Source: Toxotes chatareus (Eukaryota; Chordata; Actinopteri; Toxotidae). From it: 64,000 nucleotides of DNA. The stretch is taken from assembly GCA_016801885.1 (NCBI GenBank), contig CM028903.1, positions 12,758,535 through 12,822,534 of the forward strand, written 5' to 3'. Of the stretch, positions 14,701 through 25,844 are shown one piece after another (within the stretch, counting starts at the first letter, position 1; each line of letters opens with the position of its first letter). A program made the position numbers and the translations under genes. The notes under the pieces are model-generated. The model saw only the letters and a program-made list of their open reading frames with translations. It did no database searches and was not told where the DNA came from.

Positions 14701-16699
14701 TATGACATTTTGAAGCCAAAAAAATTTTTTTGACTTTTTGCCTGAAAAACGCATTACTATACTATGACGTTTTTATGACATTTTGAGGTCAAAAAAATTT
14801 TTGACTTTTTGTCCAAAAAACGCCATACTGTACTATGACGTTTTTTATGACATTTTGAGGTCAAAAATTTTTTTACTTTTTTGGTCCAAAAAAAACGGCA
14901 TACTGTACTATGACGTTTTTTATGACATTTTGAGGTCAAAAAAAAACTTTTTTGAAAAAAAACGGCATACTATACTATGACATTTTTTATGACATTTTGA
15001 GGTCAAAAATTTTTTTGCCTTTTTTGGTCCGATATTGACGCCTTACTATACTATGACGTTTTTTATGACATTTTGAGGTCAAAAAATTTTTTGACTTTTG
15101 TTGCCCAAAAAAAACGACATACTATACTATAACATTTTTTATGACATTTTGAGGTCAAAAAATTTTTTGACTTTTTTGGTCTGAAAAAAACGCCAGACTA
15201 TACTATGACATTTTTTATGACATTTTGAGGTCAAAATTTTTTTTGACTTTTTTGGTCCGAAAAAACGGCATACTATACTACGACGTTTTTTTTGACATTT
15301 TGAGGTCAAAATTTTTTTTGACTTTTTTGGTCCGATTTTGACGCCATACTATACTATGACGTTTTTTATGACATTTTGAGGTCAAAAGTTTTTTTGACTT
15401 TTTTGGTCCGATTTTGACGCCTTACTATACTATGACGTTTTTTATGACATTTTGAGGTCAAAAATTTTTTTGACTTTTTTTGACCGATTTTGACGCCTTA
15501 TTATACTATGACGTTTTTTATGACATTTTGAGGTAAAAAAAAAATGTTGACTTTTTTGGCCGATTTTGACGCCTTACTATACTATGACGTTTTTTATGAC
15601 ATTTTGAAGCCAAAAAAATTTTTGACTTTTTTTGCCTGAAAAAAACGCCTTACTATACTATGACGTTTTTTATGACTTTTTGAGGTCAAAAAAAATTTTG
15701 ACTTTTTTGGTACGAAAAAAACGGCATACTATACTATAACATTTTTTATGACATTTTGAGGTCAAAAAAATTTTTGACTTTTTTGGTCTGAAAAAAACGG
15801 CAGACAATACTATGACATTTTTTATGACATTTTGAGGTCAAAAAATTTTTTGACTTTTTTCCGAAAAAACGGCATACTATACTACGACGTTTTTTTTTGA
15901 CATTTTGAGGTCAAAATTTTTTTTGACTTTTTTGGTCCGATTTTGACGCCATACTATACTACGACGTTTTTTATGACATTTTGAGGTCAAAAGTTTTTTT
16001 GACTTTTTTGGTCCGATTTTGACGCCTTACTATACTATGACGTTTTTTATGACATTTTGAGGTCAAAAATTTTTTTGACTTTTTTTGACCGATTTTGACG
16101 CCTTATTATACTATGACGTTTTTTATGACATTTTGAGGTAAAAAAAAAAATGTTGACTTTTTTGGTCGATTTTGACGCCTTACTATAGTATGACGTTTTT
16201 TATGACATTTTGAGGTCAAAAAAATGTTTGACTTTTTTTGTCCGATTTTAACGCCTTACTATACTATGACATTTTTTATGACATTTTGAAGCCAAAAAAT
16301 TTTTTGACTTTTTTTGCCTGAAAAAAACGCCTTACTATACTATGACGTTTTTTATGACTTTTTGAGGTCAAAAAATTTTTTGACTTTTTTGGTACGAAAA
16401 AAACGGCATACTATACTATAACGTTTTTTATGACATTTTGAGGTCAAAAAAAATTTGGACTTTTTTTGCCCGAAAAAAACGCCATACTGTACTATGACGT
16501 TTTTTTATGACATTTTGAGGTCAAAAAATTTTTTGACTTTTTTGGTCCAAAAAAAAACGGTATACTGTACTTTGACGTTTTTTATGACATTTTGAGGTCA
16601 AAATTTTTTTTGACTTTTTTGGTCCAAAAAAAACAGCATACTATACTATGACGTTTTTTATGACATTTTGAGGTCGAAAAATTTTTTGACTTTTTTGGT

Positions 16700-19650
16700 C
16701 GGAAAAAAACGTTATACTATACTATGACATTTTTCATGACATTTTGAGGTCGAAAATTTTTTTTACTTTTTTGGTCCAAAAAAACGCCATACTATACTAT
16801 GACGTTTTTTATGACATTTTGAGGTCAAATTTTTTTTTGACTTTTTTGGTCCGATTTTGATGCCTTACTATACTATGATGTTTTTCCTTGACATTTTGAG
16901 GTCAAAAAATTTTTTGACTTTTTTTGCCCGAAAAAAACGCCATACTCTACTATGACATTTTGAGGTCGAAAAATTTTTTGACTTTTTTGGTCGGAAAAAA
17001 ACGGCATACTATACTATGACATTTTGAGGTCAAAAATTTTTTTGACTTTTTTGGTCCAAAAAAAACAGCATACTATACTATGACGTTTTTTTATGACATT
17101 TTGAGGTCAAAATTTTTTTTGACTTTTTTGACCGATTTGACGCCTTTTATTATACTATGACGTTTTTATGACATTTTGAGGTAAAAAAAAAAATGTGACT
17201 TTTTTGGCCGATTTTGACGCCTTACTATAGTATGACGTTTTTTATGACATTTTGAGGTCAAAAAAATGTTTGACTTTTTTTTTCCGATTTTAACGCCTTA
17301 CTATACTATGACGTTTTTTATGACTTTTTGAGGTCAAAAAATTTTTTGATTTTTTTGGTACGAAAAAAACGGCATACTATACTATAACGTTTTTTACATT
17401 TTGAGGTCAAAAAAATTTTGACTTTTTTTCAAAAAACGCCATTCTGTACTATGACGTTTTTTTTATGACATTTTGAGGTCAAAAATTTTTTTGACTTTTT
17501 TGGTCCAAAAAAAACGGTATACTGTACTTTGACGTTTTTTATGACATTTTGAGGTCAAAAATTTTTTTGACTTTTTTGGTCCAAAAAAAACAGCATACTA
17601 TACTATGACGTTTTTTTATGACATTTTGAGGTCAAAATTTTTTTTGACTTTTTTTTGACCGATTTTGACGCCTTATTATACTATGACGTTTTTTATGACA
17701 TTTTGAGGTAAAAAAAAAATGTTGACTTTTTTGGCCGATTTTGACGCCTTACTATAGTATGACGTTTTTTATGACATTTTGAGGTCAAAAAAATGTTTGA
17801 CTTTTTTTTTCCGATTTTAACGCCTTACTATACTATGACGTTTTTTATGACTTTTTGAGGTCAAAAAATTTTTTGATTTTTTTGGTACGAAAAAAACGGC
17901 ATACTATACTATAACGTTTTTTATGACATTTTGAGGTCAAAAAAAATTTGGACTTTTGTTCGAAAAACGCCATTCTGTACTATGACGTTTTTTTTATGAC
18001 ATTTTGAGGTCAAAAATTTTTTTGACTTTTTTGGTCCAAAAAAAACGGTATACTGTACTTTGACGTTTTTTATGACATTTTGAGGTCAAAAATTTTTTTG
18101 ACTTTTTTGGTCCAAAAAAAACAGCATACTATACTATGACGTTTTTTATGACATTTTGAGGTCGAAAAATTTTTTGACTTTTTTGGTCGGAAAAAAACGG
18201 CATACTATACTATGACATTTTTCATGACATTTTGAGGTCGAAAATTTTTTTGACTTTTTTGGTCGGAAAAAAACGTTATACTATACTATGACATTTTTCA
18301 TGACATTTTGAGGTCGAAAATTTTTTTTACTTTTTTGGTCCAAAAAAACGCCATACTATACTATGACGTTTTTTATGACATTTTGAGGTCAAATTTTTTT
18401 TTGACTTTTTTGGTCCGATTTTGATGCCTTACTATACTATGATGTTTTTCCTTGACATTTTGAGGTCAAAAAATTTTTTGACTTTTTTTGCCCGAAAAAA
18501 ACGCCATACTCTACTATGACATTTTGAGGTCGAAAAATTTTTTGACTTTTTTGGTCGGAAAAAAACGGCATACTATACTATGACATTTTGAGGTCAAAAA
18601 TTTTTTTGACTTTTTTGGTCCAAAAAAAACAGCATACTATACTATGACGTTTTTTTATGACATTTTGAGGTCAAAATTTTTTTTGACTTTTTTTTGACCG
18701 ATTTTGACGCCTTATTATACTATGACGTTTTTTATGACATTTTGAGGTAAAAAAAAAATGTTGACTTTTTTGGCCGATTTTGACGCCTTACTATAGTATG
18801 ACGTTTTTTATGACATTTTGAGGTCAAAAAAATGTTTGACTTTTTTTTTCCGATTTTAACGCCTTACTATACTATGACGTTTTTTATGACTTTTTGAGGT
18901 CAAAAAATTTTTTGATTTTTTTGGTACGAAAAAAACGGCATACTATACTATAACGTTTTTTATGACATTTTGAGGTCAAAAAAAATTTGGACTTTTTTTG
19001 CCCGAAAAAAACGCCATTCTGTACTATGACGTTTTTTTTATGACATTTTGAGGTCAAAAATTTTTTTGACTTTTTTGGTCCAAAAAAAACGGTATACTGT
19101 ACTTTGACGTTTTTTATGACATTTTGAGGTCAAAAATTTTTTTGACTTTTTTGGTCCAAAAAAAACAGCATACTATACTATGACGTTTTTTATGACATTT
19201 TGAGGTCGAAAAATTTTTTGACTTTTTTGGTCGGAAAAAAACGGCATACTATACTATGACATTTTTCATGACATTTTGAGGTCGAAAATTTTTTTGACTT
19301 TTTTGGTCCAAAAAAACGCCATACTATACTATGACGTTTTTTATGACATTTTGAGGTCAAATTTTTTTTTGACTTTTTTGGTCCGATTTTGACGCCTTAC
19401 TATACTATGATGTTTTTTCTTGACATTTTGAGGTCAAAAAATTTTTTGACTTTTTTTGCCCGAAAAAAACGCCATACTATACTATGACATTTTTTATGAC
19501 ATTTTGAGGTCAAAAAAATTTTTGACTTTTTTGGTCCAAAAAAAACAGCATACTATACTATGACGTTTTTTATGACATTTTGAGGTCGAAAAAATTTTTG
19601 ACTTTTTTGGTCGGAAAAAAACGGCATACTATACTATGACATTTTGAGGT
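16700..19650 (+). repeat. Shorter higher-order repeats within the satellite
   Basis: Runs of distinctive monomers recur. The unit GATGTTTTTCCTTGACATT follows a GCCTTACTATAC segment at about 16861 and 18425, and a close variant follows at about 19393. These spacings are about 1564 and 968 bp. The blocks between them share the same sequence of GGTCGAAAA and GGTCGGAAAAAAACG variants. This points to recent segmental amplification or unequal exchange of multi-monomer units. Confidence 0.65.
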
Positions 19651-20719
19651 CAAAAATTTGTTTGACTTTTTTGGTCCGAAAAAACGCAATACTATACTAT
19701 GACGTTTTTTATGACATTTTGAGGTCAAAAATTTTTTTGACTTTTTTGGTCGGAAAAAAACGGCATACTATACTATGACATTTTGAGGTCAAAAAATTTT
19801 TTTACTTTTTTGGTCCGAAAAAACGCCATACTATACTATGACGTTTTTTATGACATTTTGAGGTGAAAAAATTTTTTGACTTTTTTTAGCCGATTTTGAC
19901 GCCTTACTATACTATGATGTTGTTTATGACATTTTGAGATCAAAAAAAATTTTGACTTTTTTGGTCCGAAAAAACGGCATACTATACTATGACGTTTTTT
20001 ATGACATTTTGAGGTCAAAATTTTTTTTGACTTTTTTGGTCCGATTTTGACGCCTTACTATACTATGACGTTTTTTATGACATTTTGAGGTCAAAAAATT
20101 TTTTGACTTTTTTTAGCCGATTTTGACGCCTTACTATACTATGACGTTTTTTATGACATTTTGAGGTAAAAAAAAATTTGGACTTTTTTTGCCCGAAAAA
20201 AACGGCATACTATACTATGACGTTTTTTATGACATTTTGAGGTAAAAAAAAATTTTTGACTTTTTTTGCCCGAAAAAAACGCCATACTGTACTATGACGT
20301 TTTTTATGACATTTTGAGGTCAAAATTTTTTTTGACTTTTTTGGTCCAAAAAAACGCCATACTATACTATGACGTTTTTTATGACATTTTGAGGTCAAAA
20401 ATTTTTTTGACTTTTTTGGTCCGATTTTGACGCCTTACTATACTATAACGTTTTTTATGACATTTTGAGGTCAAAAAATTTTTTGACTTTTTTTGCCCGA
20501 AAAAAACGCCATACCATACTATGACGTTTTTTATGACATTTTGAGGTAAAAAATTTTTTTTGACTTTTTCGGTCCGATTTTGACGCCATACTATACTATG
20601 ACGTTTTTTTTTTGACGTTTTGAGGTCAAAAAATTTTTTGACTTTTTTGGTCCGAAAAAAACGGCATACTATATTATGACGTTTTTTATGACATTTTGAG
20701 GTCAAAAAATTTTTTGACT

Positions 20720-22750
20720 TTTTTTGTCTGATTTTGAAACCTTACTATACTATGACGTTTTTTATGACATTTTGAGGTCAAAAAATTTTTTGACTTTTGT
20801 TGCCCGAAAAAAACGGCATACTATACTATGACATTTTTTATGACATTTTGAGGTCAAAAAAATTTTTGACTTTTTTGGTCGGAAAAAAACGCCAGACTAT
20901 ACTATGACATTTTTTATGACATTTTGAGGTCAAAAATTTTTTTGACTTTTTTGGTCCGAAAAAACGGCAGACTATACTATGACAGACTATACCGATTTTG
21001 ACGCCTTACTATAGTATGACATTTTTTACGACATTTTGAGGTCAAAAAATTTTTTGACTTTTTTGGTCCGATTTTGACGCCATACTATACTATGACGTTT
21101 TTTATGACATTTTGAGGTCAAAAAAAATTTTGACTTTTTTGGTCCGAAAAAAACGGCATACTATACTATAACGTTTTTTATGACATTTTGAGGTCAAAAA
21201 AAAATTTGACTTTTTTTGCCTGAAAAAAACGCCATACTATACCATGACATTTTTTATGACATTTTTAGGTCAAAAAAATTTTTGACTTTTTTTGTCTGAT
21301 TTTGACACCTTACTATACTATGACGTTTTTTATGACATTTTGAGGTCAAAAAAATTTTTGACTTTTGTTTCCCGAAAAAAACGACATACTATACTATGAC
21401 ATTTTTTATGACATTTTGAGGTCAAAAAATTTTTTGACTTTTTTGGTCCGATTTTGACGCCTTACTATACTTTGACGTTTTTTATGACATTTTGAGGTCA
21501 AAATTTTTTTTTGACTTTTTTGGTCCGAAAAAACAGCATACTATACTATGACGTTTTTTATGACATTTTGAGCTAAAAATTTTTTTTTACTTTTTTTGTC
21601 CAATTTTGACGCCTTACTATACTATGACGTTTTTTATGACATTTTGAGGTCAAAAAAATTTTTGACTTTTTTTGCCCGAAAAAAACGGCATTCTATACTA
21701 TGACATTTTTTATGACATTTTGAGGCAAAAAATTTTTTTGACTTTTTTGGTCGGAAAAAAACGCCAGACTATACTATGACATTTTTTATGACATTTTGAG
21801 GTCAAAAAATTTTTTGACTTTTTTGGTCCGAAAAAACGGCAGACTATACTATGACAGACTATACCGATTTTGACGCCTTACTATAGTATGACATTTTTTA
21901 CGACATTTTGAGGTCAAAAAATTTTTTGACTTTTTTGGTCCGATTTTGACGCCATACTATACTATGACGTTTTTTATGACATTTTGAGGTCAAAAAATTT
22001 TTTGACTTTTTTGGTCCGAAAAAAACGGCATACTATACTATAACGTTTTTTATGACATTTTGAGGTAAAAAAAAATTTTGACTTTTTGTTCGAAAAAAAC
22101 GCCATACTACTGTACTATGACGTTTTTTTTTATGACATTTTGAGGTCAAAAAAAATTTGACTTTTTTGCCTGAAAAAAACGCCATACTATACCATGACAT
22201 TTTTTATGACATTTTAGGTCAAAAATTTTTTGACTTTTTTTGTCTGATTTTGACACCTTACTATACTATGACGTTTTTTATGACATTTTGAGGTCAAAAA
22301 ATTTTTTGACTTTTGTTTCCCGAAAAAAACGACATACTATACTATGACATTTTTTATGACATTTTGAGGTCAAAAAATTTTTTGACTTTTTTGGTCCGAT
22401 TTTGACGCCTTACTATACTTTGACGTTTTTTATGACATTTTGAGGTCAAAAATTTTTTTTGACTTTTTTGGTCCGAAAAAACAGCATACTATACTATGAC
22501 GTTTTTTATGACATTTTGAGCTAAAAAATTTTTTTTACTTTTTTTGTCCGATTTTGACGCCTTACTATACTATGACGTTTTTTATGACATTTTGAGGTCA
22601 AAAAATTTTTTGACTTTTTTTGCCCGAAAAAAACGGCATACTATACTATGACATTTTTTATGACATTTTGAGGCAAAAAATTTTTTTGACTTTTTTGGTC
22701 GGAAAAAAACGCCAGATTGTACTATGACATTTTTTATGACATTTTGAGGT
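20720..22750 (+). repeat. Tandem ~0.9-kb higher-order repeat near the right part of the satellite
   Basis: The malformed TGACAGACTATACC unit occurs at about 20980 and 21852, 872 bp apart. The neighbouring variants (TTTGACACC, GTTTCCCGAAAAAAACGACAT, AACAGCATACT) also repeat in the same order, near 21290-21540 and 22240-22490. The same marker is found in the left part of the array near 3131 and 8904, so this block is related to the 5.8-kb duplication there. Confidence 0.65.
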
Positions 22751-23789
22751 CAAAAAAATTTTGACTTTATTTTGCCGATTTTGACGTCATATCACGGTAT
22801 GACATTTTTTATGACATTTTGAGGTCAAAAATTTTTTTGACTTTTTTTGCCCGAAAAAAACGCCTTAGTATACTATGACGTTTTTTATGACTTTTTGAGA
22901 TCAAAAAAATTTTTGACTTTTTTTGGCCGATTTTGACGCCTTACTATACTATGACGTTTTTTATGATAGTTTGAGGTCAAAAATTTTTTTGACTTTTTTC
23001 GTCCGATTTTGACGCCTTAGTATACTACGACGTTTTTATGACATTTTGAGGTCGAAAAAAATTTTGACTTTTTTTGGCCGATTTTGACACCTTACTATAA
23101 TATGACGTTTTTTATGACATTTTGAAGCCAAAAATTTTTTTGACTTTTTTTGCCTGAAAAAAACGCCTTACTATACTATGACGTTTTTTATGACTTTTGG
23201 AGGTCAAAAAATTTTTTGACATTTTTTTGTCCGGTTTTGACGCCTTACTATACTATGACGTTTTTTATGACATTTTGAGGTTAAAAAAAGAATTTGACTT
23301 TTTTTGGCCGATTTTGACGCCTTACTATACTATGACGTTTTTTTATGACATTTTTAGGTCAAAAATTTTTTTGACTTTTTTGGTCCGAAAAAAACGGCAT
23401 ACTATATTATGACATTTTGAGGTCAAAAAAGATTTTTACTTTTTTTGGCCGACTTTGACGCCTTACTATACTATGACTTTTTTTTATGACATTTTCAGGT
23501 CAAAAAAACATTTGAATTTTTTCACAGATTTTGACGCCTTACTATACTATGACGTTTTTTATGACATTTTCAGGTCAAAAATTTTTTTGACTTTTTTCAC
23601 CGATTTTGACGCATTAGTATAGTATGACGTTTTTTATGACATTTTGAGGTCAAAAAAATTTGGACTTTTTTTGGCCGATTTTGACGCATTAGTATAGTAT
23701 GACGTTTTTTATGACATTTTGAGCTCAAAAAAAATTTTGACTTTTTTTGGCCGATTTTGACGCCTTACTATACTATGACGTTTTTTATG

Positions 23790-24038
23790 ACTTTTTGAGG
23801 CCTTACTAAAGTTTGACTTTTTTTGGCATATTTTGACGCCATACGATGTTTTTGTATGACATTTTGAGGTCTTCCTAAAATTTGACTTTTTTGCTATATT
23901 TTGAAGCCTTACTATACTATTATAATTTTTATGACATTTATAGGTCTTACTAAAATACGCCCTTTTTTTTGGCATATTTTGAAGCCCTATGGCCATATGA
24001 CCTTTTTTATGACATTTTGAGGTCTTACTAAAATATGT
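23790..24038 (+). repeat. Degenerate terminal monomers of the satellite
   Basis: The last three or four units diverge strongly from the rest. GAGGTC is followed by TTACTAAAAT-type sequence instead of A6T6, so the palindrome is lost. GGCATATTTTGA replaces the GGTCCGATTTTGA segment. Decayed units at an array border are expected where unequal exchange homogenises only the interior. The last unit carries CATATGACC, resembling CATATGACG in the first unit at about 1608. Confidence 0.75.
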
Positions 24039-24039
24039 A

Positions 24040-25110
24040 AAAAACTGCGAAACTCGACGCAAACTGCTCGGCCGTGTACTGAGGGGTTAGCCTCGAGTGT
24101 TGCATATTTTGTCAACATTCCATTGACTGGAAACGTAAGAATACGTGCATAGTGTCCAAAATCCATATGACAATCTGGCTGACATGCACATAAAATAATA
24201 GTAAAAAGGATTACTCTCTGGACATGTTAATAAAAATATCAAATTTTAATAGAAGTGGAAATATATTACATTTCCTTTCCCTATTTTTTCTTTTCTTTAT
24301 TAACAGTTTTTTATTTACATGTTCTAAATAAAATAATCAAATCAAAATCATGTCAGTACAGCCACACAATATATATTTTTAGTATTATTATTATTGTTTT
24401 TAATCTACATCAATAAATGAAACAGACATTTAGAACTACATGCGCAAGCTGATGGTTTTTTGTTCATCAGAGGAGCTGAAAACTAATACTTTCTTGTGGA
24501 TGTTGTCTTCATGGATAGATGCAACGCATAGGCAAGGCATACTAGCCTCCCTCCATAGCAACAGTCTGGATCTGAATGATGCCTGGCCAGTGGTCACAGA
24601 TAATGCTGCCTACTGTCTGAAAGCATACTTGTCTGTCACCTCAAATAAATTTAATTTCTATTTAATTTGTGTACATTTTAGTAATTTACATTAAAAACAC
24701 ACTGTTTTTTGGTAGATTCCCAAAAACTATAATGGACAAAACAGAAAAAATAAAACAGAATTTGGGAAAAAATAAAATGGATTTTATAGGGCCCTAATAT
24801 TAGGAGACAGACCTCAGTCCAAGAGATGGCAGCGTCATGTGTCACATGTTTTGTTTTGTACAGAATATATAGCATCAAAATCAGGCTTGTTGTTACCAAC
24901 AACATATATTTTATACAAGAATTCTCTTTGTAGACCCTGTCTATTAAGAAATGAAATATTTCAGGAAGTAACCCTGCCCTGCTGGTTATTAGAAGATTGT
25001 GTTGTGATGTGGTGGCCTGTGATGTAAATGTATCAGTATCTTTTCAAAAGAACATTTAAATATGTTTTTAAAATTACTTAACTTTCAACCAGAGAATAAA
25101 GTGCAAGACA
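24040..25110. other. AT-rich intergenic spacer between satellite and HERC gene
   Basis: No gene is recognised in this spacer apart from the possible transposase fragment at 24440-24694. The composition is AT-rich, with homopolymers and many short open frames on both strands that look like chance. It separates the end of the satellite from the probable 3' end of the HERC gene. Confidence 0.5.
24440..24694 (+). pseudogene. Possible hAT-type transposase fossil
   Basis: An 84-codon open frame includes the stretch WPVVTDNAAYCLKAY. This resembles the conserved VTDNAANxxKA-type segment of the catalytic core of hAT-superfamily (BED-finger-associated) transposases. The residues before it do not show the usual full context, and the frame ends soon after, so at most this is a short, dead fragment. 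No terminal inverted repeats or target-site duplication were identified around it. The assignment rests on one short motif from memory; a chance open frame is the main alternative. Confidence 0.35.
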
Positions 25111-25114
25111 GAGA

Positions 25115-25122
25115 AGAACATT
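25115..25122 (-). promoter_or_regulatory. Candidate polyadenylation signal of the HERC gene
   Basis: On the minus strand an AATAAA hexamer lies about 0.73 kb beyond the HERC stop codon. If used, it would give a 3' UTR of usual length. Other AT-rich candidates exist nearby, so the exact end is uncertain. Confidence 0.35.
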
Positions 25123-25844
25123 TATTGTTTGGTAATAAAGGTACAAATGGCAGAAAAACAAATGATCTTCCTGAACTGTATACATTTTAGAACTGCTGAT
25201 TTTAATGACATAAAATATTAGCTAAAGATTTAAACCTGTAGAACCTGAACAGAAAGAATACTTAATGATGAGAATGTCAGGATATAAAATGCCAAAAGAC
25301 TGAGGTTACCCTCAGCAAAGATGCAGCAGTGACTGAAAGCAGTGGCAGTGGTGTAACAACGGATGACTTTATAGTTACTGAGGTGGAGAAAGATTTGAAA
25401 GTTTTGGCCCAATATCCACCTCTTTTCTACTGGGTACTTAATGCAAATTACTGTTTCATCATATTATGGCTACATGTGTTATTTTTTTCTTTTCAGTGTT
25501 TTTTACATGTGCATATTTTATTTGTAACTCACCAAAGCTGAATGAAAAAGTGAAAACACACGGGGCCTAATAGTTATATAACTGTACACTGCACAACAGA
25601 AAGTTGAAACAGAATCAAACAAGGTTTCAACATTTAACTTGAAATGTGCAAGTAGTGGCTATCATTACCAAGAGGCAATCAGAGTTATAATGGTCACTAT
25701 TACTGCCCAGTTTATCATATTTTTACTATGGACCGCAAGTTAAAGCTTATTATATCAAACTAAAGGTCATTACACAGTGTAATGACAAAAGAGCACAGAA
25801 CTAACTGAAAATAAAGTAAGGTTTTGGAAGAAGGCACTGTTAGT

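Larger units (their letters stand above)
1608..24038 (+). repeat. 22.4-kb satellite array, ~76-bp monomer
   Basis: A tandem array in one orientation throughout. A typical monomer reads, in order: ACTATACTATGACG, a T6 run, ATGACATTTTGAGGTC, A6T6, GAC, a T6 run, then GGTCCGATTTTGACGCCTT. It adds up to about 76 bp, so the array would hold roughly 295 copies. Each monomer contains the perfect 18-bp palindrome GTCAAAAAATTTTTTGAC. The six GAC/GTC triplets of a unit are separated by 12, 11, 15, 10, 10 and 18 bp. Two main variants differ in the last third (GATTTTGACGCC versus GAAAAAAACGGC), and a short variant lacks the first T-run segment. Open frames on both strands, including lysine- and histidine-rich minus-strand ones, are by-products of the repeat. 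I do not recognise the family. Confidence 0.97.

Noticed and set aside
1697..20705. Repeated minus-strand frames of 60-119 codons with MTSKCHKKRHSIVRRQ-type sequence, and plus-strand LYYDVFYDILRSKK-type frames, in the 1.6-23.4 kb region.
   Set aside because: They follow the ~76-bp satellite exactly, drift between frames as homopolymers change, exist on both strands and lack any gene context. They are by-products of the repeat, not a protein family.
1608..24038. CRISPR-like array of direct repeats and spacers.
   Set aside because: The whole 76-bp unit repeats, without unique spacers, and the setting is a vertebrate genome. It is a satellite.
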